Source: Oncomelania hupensis (Eukaryota > Mollusca > Gastropoda > Littorinimorpha > Pomatiopsidae). From it: a stretch of 64,000 bases of DNA. The number at the start of each line of letters is the position of its first letter. The stretch's first letter is position 1. Under the pieces are notes generated by a model. That model saw only the letters and a program-made list of their open reading frames with translations. It did not search any database and had not been told where the DNA came from. Shown piece after piece: positions 34,275 to 45,583 of the stretch. The stretch spans positions 5,946,878 to 6,010,877 of the forward strand of contig CM072522.1 of the NCBI GenBank assembly GCA_036898135.1, in the 5' to 3' direction. A program made the translations under genes and the position numbers.

Positions 34275-35120
34275 CTTGCAGATCACGAAGGCAAAGTCAG
34301 CATAGGGGGTAGAGCAATCTCCAACATTCGTTTTGCGTATGACATTGATGGATTGGCTGGAGAGGAACGAGAACATGGAACAGCTGGTACAGAGGCTTGA
34401 CACCACCTCCAGAGCTTATGGAATGGAAATAAGTGCAGAAAAGACCAAAATTATGACCAACAACACCAATGGCATCAACATGGACATCAAAGTCCAAAGC
34501 CAGTCGTTCAACACGGTGCATAGCTTCAAATATTTAGGAGCCATTGTGTCAGACAATGGGTCCCGACAGGAAGTCCTCTCCAGGATCGCACAAACAACTG
34601 CTGCCCTGACAAGGTGGAAGCCTATTTGGAAAGACAGGACCATCGGTCTACACTCCAAGGTAAGGCTGCTGCGCTCCCTTGTCATCTCCATCTTTCTATA
34701 CGCTTGCGAAACATGGACCCTCACAGCAGATCTACAACGAAGAATACAAAGCATAAAGATGAGGTGCTACAGTAAACTTCTGGCCATTTCCTATACCCAG
34801 CACATCAACAACGAAATCCGACAGACCATACACAAGCCATTGGACAACATGATGACCTGCTCACATTGGTGAAGAAACGGAAACTCCAATGGTATGGCCA
34901 CGTCACCAGAGCTTCAGGCCTTGCAAAGACCATCCTTCAAGGCACGGTGCAAGGAGGCAGAAGAAGAGGGAGACAGAAAAAGAGGTGGGAGGACAACCTT
35001 CGAGAATAAACTGGCTTGACACTGAACGAAGCCATGAGGGTTGCTGTGGACAGAAAAAGATGGAGTACGCTGGTTAAACAATCATCTGTGGTGCCCCAAC
35101 GACCTTCGGCTTTCAGAATA
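34275..35120 (+). pseudogene. RTE LINE, 3' part of the split plus-strand copy
   Basis: Starts ADHEGKVSIGGRAISNIRFA, followed by YDIDGLAGEE; the first Asp of the expected FADD box is Tyr here. Then SAEKTKIMTNNTNGINMDIK, FKYLGAIVSDNGSRQEVLSR, LVISIFLYACETWTLTADLQ and YSKLLAISYTQHI. Later parts are frameshifted, ending near VVPQRPSA. Together with 24443-26403 it forms one LINE. Confidence 0.85.
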
Positions 35121-36676
35121 GGTTTAAAAAGATCAGTTGTATTAAAAAATCAGACATTTTATAATCAGGCCAGGGTATAATTTTACAAACGTTACTTTTG
35201 TAATGATTTAACCTTCAATCTGACACCAAACTGATGACTATCCTATCCTATCTTATCCTATCCCGTAACTCGGAGGGGGACCGCAGATGATCGTTTAACC
35301 AACGTACTCCATCTTTCCCTGTCCTCAGCAACTCTGATTGTTTCGCTCAGTGTCAAACCATTCCATTCTCGAATGTTTCGGACTCCCTTTTCTTCTACCT
35401 CTTTGCACTGTGCCTTGCAGGATGGTCTTTGCAACACCTGATGATCTGGTGGCGTGGCCATACCATCGGAGTTTCGGTATTTTCACCACTGTGAGTATGT
35501 CATCGTGTTGTCCAATGGATTGTGTGATGGTCTGTCGGACTTCGACGTTGGTGTTGTGCTGGGTATAAGAAATGCCCAGAAGTCTTCTGTAGCACCTCAT
35601 CTCCATGCTTTGTATTCTTCGTTGGAGATCTGCTGTGAGGGTCCATATTTCGCAAGCATATAGGAAGATGGAGATGACAAGGGAGCGCAGCAGCCTTACC
35701 TTGGAATGTAGACTGATAGTGCTGTCTTTCCAAATTGGCTTCAACTTTGCCAGGGCAGCAGTTGTTTGTGCGATCCTGGAGAGGACTTCCTGTCGGAGAC
35801 CCATTGTCTGATACAATGGCTCCTAAATATTTGAAGCTGTGCACTGTGTTGAGGGATTGGCCTTGGACTTTGATGTCCGTGTTGATGCCATTGGTGTTGT
35901 TGGTCATCATTTTGGTATTCTCTGCACTTATTTCCATTCCATAGGCTCTAGAGGTGGTGTCAAGCCTCTGTACCAGTTGTTTAAGTTCTTGTTCCTCCAG
36001 CCAATCCATCAATATCCGCAAAACGAAGGTTGGAGATTGCTCTTCCCCCTATGCTGAATGTGCCTTCGTGATCTGCAAGGGCGATCTGACATGATGCGCT
36101 CTAGGAAGATGCTGAAGAGTGTTGGAGAGAGTAGGTATCCCTGACGCACACCGATTGTTGTTCTAAACCAGTTTCCGATGGTGCTTTTGTGGAGGACTCC
36201 ACTGGTAGCCTTGTCATACAGCCTTTTGATGACTTCAATAATTTTAGGGCTGATGGTTGCCCAAAGAGCTGCATGCCAGACTCGGTCAAACGCATTTTTG
36301 AAGTCTACGAACACATGATATAGATGTTGTTGGTGCTGTAGGTATTTCTCGCAGATTATTCTGATGTTGAAAATCTGTTCAGTGGTACTTCGCCCTGCCC
36401 TGAATCCTGCTTGTTCTTCAGCTATGATTTGTTCAGCTTGGGGTTTCAAATTGTTGAGTATTATTTTCAGGAGGACCTTGCTGGGGTGGGTGATGAGGCT
36501 GATGGTGCGATAATTTTCACACTCCTGAAGGTTACCTTTTTTGGGAAGAGTGATGACAAGCGACTGGGTCCATGGTGTAGGCCACTCCCCACTCTGCCAG
36601 ATCTTTTTACAGATAATGGTGAGTGCGTCAATCATCGCTTCTCCTCCTGCTTGAAGCAGTTCCGCGGGTATGTTGT

Positions 36677-36731
36677 ATGTTATCAGTACAACTTATGTTA
36701 ATCTGATGAATAAAAATTGATACAACAACAA
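36677..36731 (+). mobile_element. 55-bp retroposed fragment with 9-bp TSD
   Basis: gtatgttgt at 36668-36676 is repeated at 36732-36740, flanking atgttatcagtacaact ... gatacaacaacaa. The RTE copy at 22300-22325 reads through without it, giving the empty site. The (aca)n-like end suggests the severely 5'-truncated tail of another retroelement. Confidence 0.7.
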
Positions 36732-37051
36732 GTATGTTGTCCACTCCCGCTGACTTCCCCTTCTTCAGCGATTGCACTGCTGCCTCAACTTCTCGGAGAA
36801 TTGGGAGGATTTCTTCTTCTTCTCTGTTCTCTGGACATGCTAGAACTGATGGGTCTCCGTTTGGTTTGTGGTTGTAAAGGTCAGAGCAGTAGTCTTTCCA
36901 TCTGTCCAAAACTTCTTGTTTTTCTGTAAGGCATATGCCAGACTTGCTTTGGATCGTGGAGACTTTGGGCTGTTTAACACTTGTCAGCCGCTTCACAGTC
37001 TGGTAGGCCTTCTTGCTGTTGTTCTTGTTCAGACTGTTCTCTATTTCCTGG

Positions 37052-37895
37052 TAGAGGGTGGAACCGGTACGATTTCTCAAACCGGTTTTTAACCGGTTTT
37101 TCCAATAGAAAACCGCGGTTTAAAACCGGTTAACCGGCTAAAAGTTACAACTGGTTAGTAAGCAAGGGAAATAACCTCTGTATTGAATTTTTTTTGGAAT
37201 TTTATTTATGTCGCTAGCTACTTAAGGGACGCTGTATTTGGGATCGAGTGTTTCCAGTAGATCTTTGAAATACCGACTCTCCACAATTCGGAACGGCTGA
37301 AGTTCTTTCACGATGAATTTTGTCACCTTTTCGTTGATTGCGGATGCTTTATTGGAGTTAGCTGGATATACCTGCTTCTTTTTGAGTGCTTCACTGATTG
37401 TTATTTGTTTTGTGTCCCTTTTAATTGTACTGGCACCTCCTTCAGTCATAATGCTTACGTCAGCGTCAGCGCTGCTGGTACACGGACTAGATCTAGCATG
37501 TAGGACTTGTGGGTTAGATCTATTGGGTGCAGGGTCCGCAGGCTTGGCTGGCTTCAGCAGCAGCAAAGGGTGGTGTCGGCGAATGTGTGCGTTCAGATTT
37601 GAAGTGCCACCGGCCAAGTTTAATACTTGCCTTACACTCTTTACAGTAACCGGTATTATGGTCAACCTTTCCTGCGTCTGTCTCTCGCAGGAGAAAAATC
37701 TCCAAATGTCAGCTTTTCCACGCGTGTTCGCTACGAATTTCTCTGTTTCTGCCATTTTGCTAGTGCTTTAGGGGACGAGTTATGTCCCTTAGAAAAACCG
37801 CGGTTTTCCGGTTTTTTAAGGCCAAACCGGTTTACCGAACTGTGAGAAAGTCGAACCGATTTTAACCGGAAAACCGGTAAAACCGAACACCCCTA
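37052..37895 (-). mobile_element. 844-bp hAT-type element, copy 2, with 8-bp TSD
   Basis: Flanked by TTTCCTGG at 37044-37051 and 37896-37903. The same site without the insertion is readable in the RTE copy at about 63365-63385 (ctctatttcctggcattgat). It has exactly the same length as copy 1 and near-identical sequence in the opposite orientation, including the 177-codon frame (37755-37222). Two precise, independent insertions of the same truncated element show that it was mobile in this form. Confidence 0.93.
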
Positions 37896-38763
37896 TTTCC
37901 TGGCATTGATCTTCTATCCAGTTCTCCTTTGCTGTGCGCATGCCTTTTCGGATGTCATTGTTGATTTTTCGGTAGGCATCAGCTCCCTTTGAGGCGATCT
38001 TTTTTTTTTAAAATTTATTATTATTATTATTATTTTAAATCTTTCACACAGATCCAAAAGTTCAGGTGTGATCCACAGCTTCTTCTTTGGCCGGAGCTTT
38101 CCAAGGATCTCCGTGGCGGCATCTGTCACAGCGGTGGTCATGGTGTTGACATCTACTTCACCGGCTTCCAAAATGAGCAGTGGTGCAAATTTCCCTCCAA
38201 TTGTGGCTTTAAATATTTCTGCCACCTCCGGGTCTTGCAGTTTGTCCATGTCGAACTTAAGTCCAGTGCACCTTGCTGTTTTTACTCTCTTCAAGCGAAA
38301 CCGGAAAGACAACATCACGAGATCGTGGTCACCTCCGATGTCTGCCCCTGGAAAAGCTCGTGTCCTGCCAACGCTGACGCCTGATCCGAAGCGTCTCCCG
38401 ACCATGATGCAGCCGATTCGGCCGCGATGCTCCCTGCCGGGACTGAGCCACTTCCATCGTCTGGATTTTCCGTGCAGACCAAGCGTGTTTGCCAGTATCA
38501 GATTGTTGTATCTGGCAAACTCTAACAGTCTCAGACCCCTGTCACGCCGTTGCAGTGGGGTCCACATGTGTCTCCCCAGCCGTGGTGCGCATCTCGACCA
38601 ACCTTGGCACTCCAGTCGCCTTCCACTATGACTATGTCCCTCTTCGGCACCCGGCCAAGGATAGGCTATAGACCCCCATATAAATCCTCCACTTTGCTGT
38701 CGTCACAGTCTGATGTTGGGGCATAGGCCAGGATAATGGTGATGTTGAAAATTTTGCTTTCAT

Positions 38764-39960
38764 CAAGTGCTTTAAAACTGATTGCATTTCTAAACAAATA
38801 TAGGGCTTTACAAAACTTGGATCAGAATGTTTTTAAAAAAATTCAGACCAGTTTCAACCCTACTGTTTATTTAAAAAATTCTCGAAAATGTTGTATTAGC
38901 TCAGCTTCAGAGACATCTCTTTGACAATGGCTTGCTTGAAATGTTCCTGTCTGCGTACTGCCAAAATCACAGCACAGAAAGTGCACTTATTGAGGTACAT
39001 TACATGATTATTGCTTTAGGTCCAGCGGACTTTTCCGAGCCAAATCAGGACCAACTTATTGAGGTGACTGACAATCTTCTGACAAACATGGACTCCAGAC
39101 TGGTTTGTAGACCTTTCCGCAGCATTTGACACACTAGACCATGAAATCCTTCAACGTCTGTCTTCTACCTTTGGCATCCGATCTGTAGCTCTCGGATGGA
39201 TCAAATCTTATCTCTCTGATCGTACACAGGCAGTCTCTATTAATCGCAATGCTTCTCAACCTGTACCTCTTCGTTTTGGTGTACCTCAGGGTTCTGTGCT
39301 GGGGCCTCAGCTCTTTTCATTGTGTACACAACCTCTCTCTGAAATCATCCAACGCAATCAATTTGACTATCACAAGTACGCTGATGACACTAACATTCAG
39401 AAAGCTGCTCCTCCTTCTCATTTCCGTTTTCTGTCTCAAGATGCTACTTCCTGCATTTCTGACATCAAAACCTGGATGGATGAAAATAAGTTGAAACTCG
39501 ATGAAGTCAAAACTGGACTTCTAGCTGTTGCAGACCGCATTGGACTTCCGCAGTTAAACAAAACGCCTCTCACTGTTGGTTCAGAATTAGCTCCTTTTCA
39601 ATCTTCTGCCAAATATCTTAGAGTGCACCTTGACGAAACAGTTTCCGACACTCAAATTTCTTCTATTTTCCATTCCTGCAATCATTATCTTTGAAAGATC
39701 TCTTCTATCCGATCATTTTTGTCTGATGAAAGTACCTCAGTTAGCATCCTCCATGATCCTGTCTGACAACTTCCTCAATCTTCTCTGCACAGGTTACAAA
39801 AGATTCCAAACTATGCAGCTAAATTTGTTCTTAAAAAAGGAAAAACAGACCATGTCTCTCCTCTCCTTAAGCAACTTCACTACCTGTTAAGGCAATAAAA
39901 GAAATGCACACTCGCTTTGAAACATTTTGATGGAACCATTCCACCATATCTTTCATCTAA
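38764..39960 (+). pseudogene. CR1/L2-like LINE reverse transcriptase fragment
   Basis: Reads [57 protein letters not shown] and [17 protein letters not shown] in one frame with breaks, then [20 protein letters not shown] and a thumb/C-terminal segment to about 39960 (YAAKFVLKKGKTDHVSPLLK). The catalytic YADD box is intact, but upstream frameshifts and a SINE fragment (38997-39053) disrupt it. Confidence 0.82.
38997..39053 (-). mobile_element. 57-bp SINE-A 3' end with 12-bp TSD
   Basis: acttattgaggt at 38985-38996 recurs at 39054-39065. The insert is only the last part of SINE-A (rev. comp. ggtcctgatttggctcggaa ... ccgctggacctaaagcaata) with an atgtaatg-type tail, so it was extremely 5'-truncated on insertion. 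Confidence 0.88.
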
Positions 39961-39966
39961 ATTGGA

Positions 39967-40028
<62 letters not shown>

Positions 40029-40412
40029 AGGATGCTATACGCGCCTTTCCCCAAATCATTCAGGCTCAAAGCGCGGCGATCTATACCAACATACACGCTC
40101 ACCTGTCTCATCCACCCTCACACACACCAAACACACATCCATCACTCAAACAGGTGGTGTAAAGGCAGGGAAATCGCTATTAGAAGATGGAAAGAAAATC
40201 GAAGTTTTATTTTTGAAATTTTTATATTGACTGCGTCCTGCACCATTATTGAAGGGAGGGAGGAAACCGGAGTGCCCGGAGAAAACACTCGGTGACCTCA
40301 ACAGTCTCGTACCTAAGTCACATACGTTCGCCCCTTGCGGGAATCAAACCCGCGACCTTCGGCATAGGAAACCGGCAACCTATCCACTGCGCCACCCCTA
40401 TCGATCAGCTAC
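39967..40412 (-). mobile_element. tRNA-derived SINE (SINE-C), apparently full length
   Basis: On the minus strand the head has A box tggcgcagtgg (about 40395-40405) and B box gggtttgattcccgc (about 40337-40351). Then come the core tctccgggcactccggtttc (about 40262-40285) and a CA/TG-rich segment. The tail is a long (TTA)n, seen here as (aat)n at 39967-40026. The head folds plausibly like a tRNA D-arm/T-arm pair but lacks a complete cloverleaf, so I call a SINE and not a tRNA gene. Confidence 0.75.
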
Positions 40413-40565
40413 AATTCATCTTGATCGCATTGATCCTCTGGAGCAAAGCTTTTGAAAGTGCCAAAATACTTTCAAAACATGTAGTTACAGGTCATTTGAT
40501 GTCCAGGCACCTCTAATAGGGAATTGTGACACTCTCAACAAATCACCCTCTTTGTCCTCCTTCAA

Positions 40566-41165
40566 AATTAAAATTTTATCTCTAAATTTATTATTAATAA
40601 ACATACTTACCATGACTCAAAAGTGCAATGTTTATGGCTGTTGTCCGGCCTTCTATAAGAGGTTTCTGAGCTTCAAGAGGCCTCGGAAGGTTCCAGCCTG
40701 CATCCTGTTTCTGCCTTGCCATACTCGAGGATGGCTTCTTGGTTTCGGTCCTGTGGTCGCGGCCCTACAATCCTGGTCCTCTTCTTCAGCCTGTTCAAGG
40801 TAAAGTTGTTTCAAATAAAGTTGCTTCCCTCCGTCCTTTTCGTGCTAATCTGCACTTTTGAGTCATGGTATGTGCAATTAATATTAAAATTTTATCTCTA
40901 AATTTATTATTAATAAACATACTTACCATGACTCAATTTAATGTCCCTCCCACCTCCCCGCAGTTCCAAATAAGGAATGAGATTTGCGGACCGTTATCGT
41001 GAGCGCTTGGACGCGTGTTATAGCACGGGACGCACGGGGAAGGTGGTTCAGGGGAAGCAACTCTATGACTGTTTTATTTTGTCAGCTTCCGTTAGAGGCA
41101 CTCACCTAGCAACGCCATAAACATTGCACTTTTGAGTCATAGTATGTGCAATTAATATAAATCTT
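40566..41165. mobile_element. Two adjacent MITE-like units with inverted ends
   Basis: A 50-bp segment (attttatctctaaatttatt ... acatacttaccatgactcaa) occurs identically at 40570-40620 and 40887-40937. Its inverse (ttgagtcatggtatgtgcaa, ttgagtcatagtatgtgcaa) occurs at 40858-40877 and 41129-41148. So there are two units, about 40600-40880 and 40917-41150, each with inverted termini catacttaccatgactcaa. Neither encodes protein. Their AT-rich flanks (ttattaataa / ttaatattaa) may be the target sites. Confidence 0.7.
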
Positions 41166-41901
41166 AGAACTTATCTCTATCTGGAAACTAACATTTGACG
41201 TAATTTCTTTCTGTGTTCTTGCCGGTACTGTGTGTATCAGCCTCACAGACCTTTGCTCTTCTGGGCTTGTTGCTTTGATGTGTGGGCGTCGGTGACAGTT
41301 TTCACTATGTATCCAGTTTGTGGTTTTCCCTCATTGTAAGTGTTTTTTGTTTCTGTATTTTTTTCTTTTGCTTTTGAAATGTGCATTGAGCTGATTTTAT
41401 ACTAATTATTATTATTATTATTATTATTATTTATTAAATAAAGAGTCAACATGATTCGTTACAATCAAAGTTACAGAATAATGACATTTGATTTTACATT
41501 CCAAAAACGTTGAGTGACAGGTTTCATGTTTCATCCATACAACACAATCCACACAAACACAAATAAATGAACAAAAGAAGTAATATTATTGTTTTATTAA
41601 TCACAAACATTCATACAAGCAGTAACATTAATGATCATGAATTCAAACGCTCCGACAGCGAACAATCAAGCACTCCCAGAGCCAGCATGGCGTGAAAGGT
41701 TTGATTTTTCGCTGCGTCTGCTGCGATGTATAGTTGTAGTTATGTTATATGTTATGCACAAACACAGCCAACACCGCAAAACAATTGAAGGAGTCCTTCT
41801 CTACAAATACAAATGATTGGAGCCTCGAACTATACTGACATTTATTGCTCACAAAACAACTTTCACAATGCAATTGCCTATCTACATCACTCACCAGCAA
41901 A
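41166..41901. other. Non-coding, AT-rich; (ATT)n at 41404-41433
   Basis: Apart from the trinucleotide run I see no supportable gene, splice pair or recognisable repeat. Confidence 0.4.
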
Positions 41902-42137
41902 ACAATGTGTACAATGTATTGAAAAAATGGCCGATTCCCTATGTATAACAATGTGTACAGTGTACTGAAAATATGGCTGATTCCCTATGTATAACAATGT
42001 GTACAATGTATTGAAAATATGGCTGATTCCCTATCTATAACAATGTGTACAAAGTATTAAAAATATGGTCAATTCCCCTATCTATAACAATGTGTACAAT
42101 ATATTGACCACAGGCTGATTCCCTATCTATATCAAGT
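41902..42137. repeat. 46-bp minisatellite, five units
   Basis: The unit caatgtgtacaatgtattga ... gattccctatgtataa repeats five times head-to-tail with 5-20% divergence between units; the last unit is the most altered. Non-coding. Confidence 0.88.
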
Positions 42138-43390
42138 ATAGCTCCAATCCAAAATCCAAACTTAGACAAAGTATGGAAGGATTAGACTACTTGCTAAAAA
42201 TCTATGGCTCACCATTGACCTTACTGCCAATTTGATGCCACTAAAATACAAAAACATTCCCCTCATCCTGGAGCCACTCCCCTTACCCCACCCTTCTTTC
42301 CAAAACAAACACTTCAAAAATAATTTATTGTAAATACTTTGGAGGAAAATAGTTTTAAAAGAATTGCGGCGTAAAGGATAACCAGTAACATAAAAAAGAC
42401 CCACAACTAACATCAAACCTGGAAAATGATATAAAGAGCTGTCCAAGGTGACATCACAAGCCCCATATTGTATAGCAGGCAAACTAGGATGCTTTGCTAT
42501 AAAATGAAGACTTCAATACAAAAAAGATGATGAGGCTGCACTAGAAATACTTCCTATTAGCTTATAAAAGGCAGGTTTTCACTTCCCTCCCTCCCCCCTT
42601 GCCCCTGACTAATGTACCAGTGATGTACAATGTACAGCTGGATTTGTAAACTACATGTACACCATTGACCTACAGTGTGCTAGACGTATTTTCGATGCTC
42701 CTACCAAAGAGTACCAAATTTGGAGGTGGTAGAAAAACTGCAAATATACAATGCAGAGGCTACCCTAGAAAATTCTTGTAGAGGCGGCCCTTGTCAAAAC
42801 TGCAAAACATCCTATTCAATTTTGAGGTTGGGAGATAAAACTGCAAATACCGGTCTTAGAAACTATCAGTGTGGTAAAATGTTAAGGCTGACCTGAGTAA
42901 CTGTACAATTTGAACCTGAACTACTAAATAGTGCCAATCATCCATTTCCACCTATAAAACCACAATAGAAATGTACAATTGCCAGTCTTATACAAAAGAA
43001 AATAATTTTTAAAACCTACATAAATCAGCCAATAAATAATGGGCAAAACATAAAAGTCTGAGGTTTGTAATCCTATATGGAATTTAAAAATGGCTACACA
43101 AGTGATTTTGCAAAGTGATAATCCCATAATGACGATATCTATGTTGAGGTCAATAGTGTCACTTCACTGATGCTAGTTCCAATGCCTAACATAGCCACAA
43201 GCAACCTCGAGGTATTTAGCACACTGTACTGACTAAGCAATCTAGTCTGCTTTACAATTAATACATGACTTTAAAATGAAACCAACAACAAAATAAAATA
43301 TGAATAATTTGGAAGAAAAAAGCAAGCGATACTTTTTGGATGGAAAAGCTTGGTAGCGAAGATATATAGCTTCAAATTAGTCAGTAGTGG
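42138..43390. other. Non-coding unique sequence
   Basis: No ORF with protein-like composition, no splice-consistent exon and no second copy in the window. It may be intergenic DNA beyond the 3' end of the SMAD gene. Confidence 0.4.
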
Positions 43391-43397
43391 ATTAGAG

Positions 43398-43895
43398 TCC
43401 AGCGGGCTGCAAAGAACAGAATAAGGACCACAGCTTGGTTGATCTGTATAAAAGATCTGCTGAAACAACCCTAATGCTAACATTGAAGGCTCTCCACCAG
43501 CCAGTCACTTTACAATAAAGTCATCCCATGCAAGGGACTCTTGGGCTGTACTCTAATTCATGGAACACCCATTTACAAAAACAAAATACAATAAAAACAT
43601 TATAAAACATAAATTGCTAAATAATAATACCATAAAAAGCCCTAGTGACCATTTGGCAGAAATGTCCAATATCGTCAAGCTGCGTCAACAGACCCCAAAC
43701 ACAAATGAGTTTTGGGAGAATTTTCAAGAAAAAAGCTAGATGATTGGTCTAGTGAAGAAGTTAGTAGATTGATAGAACAGATTAGGAATGAGAAAGAACA
43801 AATGAGAATGACAGAAACTGGCAATTTAAAGCACTAAATTTTCCCAAAGTGGGGATACTATTTATACAGAAAACCCCTGCACTCCAAATGAAGGA
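43398..43895 (-). mobile_element. Old, diverged SINE-A copy
   Basis: Shares gtccagcgg, ctgtataaaagatctgctgaaacaaccctaatg, ctccaccagccagtcacttt, acaataaagtcatcccatgc and agtggggatactatttatac with the other copies, but with many substitutions and without a clear TSD. It is the most diverged copy in the window along with 45584-46495. Confidence 0.82.
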
Positions 43896-44238
43896 GACTG
43901 ATCAACAACAAAAAACACTGAGCACTGTAAACGAAAAGACCACAAACATTGTCATGCATCATGGCTAAAATAAAACCTTTATCAAATAAAATACATTTTA
44001 AATGAAGGTGAAAACACTGTACAAGCTAAAATCGCATAAAATCATAAAACGAGCACAGAACAAACAAACCACCACCCACATCCCTCCTACTCCTCCCCCT
44101 ACCCACCCTGCAAAAACATAGGTCCTCAATAAAAACATAGACACAAAGACAAGTATTTATGACAGATTGGCAGAAAGTCTACAAACCCATTTAACAAAGA
44201 AAGAAAATTTTCAACACCTAGAAAACAAAGAACTTTAC

Positions 44239-44816
44239 ATTACATTACATGATTACTGCTTTAGGTCCAGCGGACTCTTCAGAGCCAAATCAGGACCGGA
44301 CAACCCCTGATCCGCATAAAAGATCTGCTGAAACAACCCTAGTGGTAAAACTGAAAGCTCTCCACCAGCCAGTCACTTTACAATAAAGACATCCCACACA
44401 GGGGAAGCTGAGGCTGTACTCTAATTTATCGAACCCCCGTTTACAAAAACAAAATAGAAAACAAACAAACATCATTATAAATTATCAACAAAACACATAC
44501 ATATAAAATGCCTACATTGCTAAATAATAACATCATAAGAAGCCCTAGCGACCACTTGGCAGAAAGTGTTCAATATTCCCAAGCTGATCCATAAGACCTC
44601 ATACACAAATAAGGAGTCTTGTCCCAGAAGAGTTTTCAAGAAAAAAGGTAGGTGACTGGTCTAGCGAAGAAGAAGATAGTATAGCAGATTGATAGAACAG
44701 AGCAGGAATGAGAAAGAGCAAATGGGAAAGACAGAGACAGTGGGAATTTAAAGCACTAAATTTCCAGAAAGTGGGGATACTATTTATACTGAAACCCCCG
44801 GCACCCCAACGGGGGT
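44239..44816 (-). mobile_element. SINE-A copy, 5'-truncated, with 15-bp TSD
   Basis: aacaaagaactttac at 44224-44238 and 44817-44831 flank it. The tail here is (attac)n-like instead of (caat)n, as in the 57-bp fragment at 38997. The 5' end stops at the segment ccccgttggggtgccgg (minus strand), lacking the first ~110 bp of the full copies. Confidence 0.9.
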
Positions 44817-45583
44817 AACAAAGAACTTTACCAATCACATAGAGATAATGACAGTCTTAGACATTTGAAATATCTAAAAACAAAAATGATACCAAAGAAA
44901 TGCTATAACTATAACAAGACAATAAAAAATGATGAAAGTGGTAACAACAGCAAATCAAATGACAATATCACTCAATATAATAAAGTGGGGCTAAACTTCT
45001 TTTAACCAAACTTGAAAACCCAAAGCAACAACAAACCTTCCAAACTCACAAAATGAGAAATAATGAACCATAATGATACACCACTCCCTCCCACCCAACC
45101 CTCCCAAAGCTGACTGGTTTTTGTAACCCTTTCACCACCAGCTGTCTGGAATGGCAGACATTTCCAATGCTAGCTGCCTGCAACTGCAAAGTATTTGTGC
45201 ACCTACGCGCAATACCACATTGCACCGTCACTACAGGCTTTGTACGGGTCCAGCGCCCACGTGGCATATGTGCCAACCGACAACCCACGGGAGAGAAGAC
45301 AGACTGTAGTGAGTCAGTTCTCTTCCATGGCTGGTCTGCTGCACAAATGCCGCTTGGACAGTGGCCCTAGAGCCACAGTAATGCCACGTTGGTTGTGAAA
45401 AGATTAAATCAATCATGAAATGTTCTCAATTTTGTTGAAACAAAAACAGCATTGTCAAAAATTGTTCCTCCACCTCAGCCCTCAATTCCTAGCGCTTGGA
45501 AAGCAGAACCGAGTCACTGTAGGAAACCATGGCGCAATCTTTACACTGTTCAAATTCCATAAGAAAATACTTACTTAGTCATT

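Larger units (their letters stand above)
35225..38760 (-). pseudogene. RTE LINE copy, minus strand, nearly full ORF2 span
   Basis: Reading on the minus strand from 38760: AP endonuclease (NITIILAYAPTSDCDDSKVE, a VEGDWSAKVG motif, GADIGGDHDLVMLSFRFRLK); linker (DKLQDPEVAEIFKATIGGKF, QPKVSTIQSKSGICLTEKQE); RT (KKGNLQECENYRTISLITHP, AGFRAGRSTTEQIFNIRIIC, VFVDFKNAFDRVWHAALWAT, GVRQGYLLSPTLFSIFLERI); and the C-terminal domain (FKYLGAIVSDNG, YRRLLGISYTQHNTNVEVRQ). It ends in tatcctatcc-type repeats at 35238-35264. A 55-bp insert (36677-36731) and the 844-bp hAT element (37052-37895) interrupt it, along with frameshifts. It is arranged tail-to-tail with the plus-strand RTE copy. Confidence 0.88.

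Noticed and set aside
41902..42137. CRISPR-like repeat-spacer array
   Set aside because: Contiguous 46-bp units without constant repeats separated by unique spacers; this is a minisatellite in an animal genome.
44599..44838. ORFs such as the FSINSIPTFWKFSALNSH and FYFVFVTGGSSSWGKASAVP types recurring in the window
   Set aside because: They recur because they lie inside SINE-A copies, which vary by frameshifts and stops with no conserved frame.
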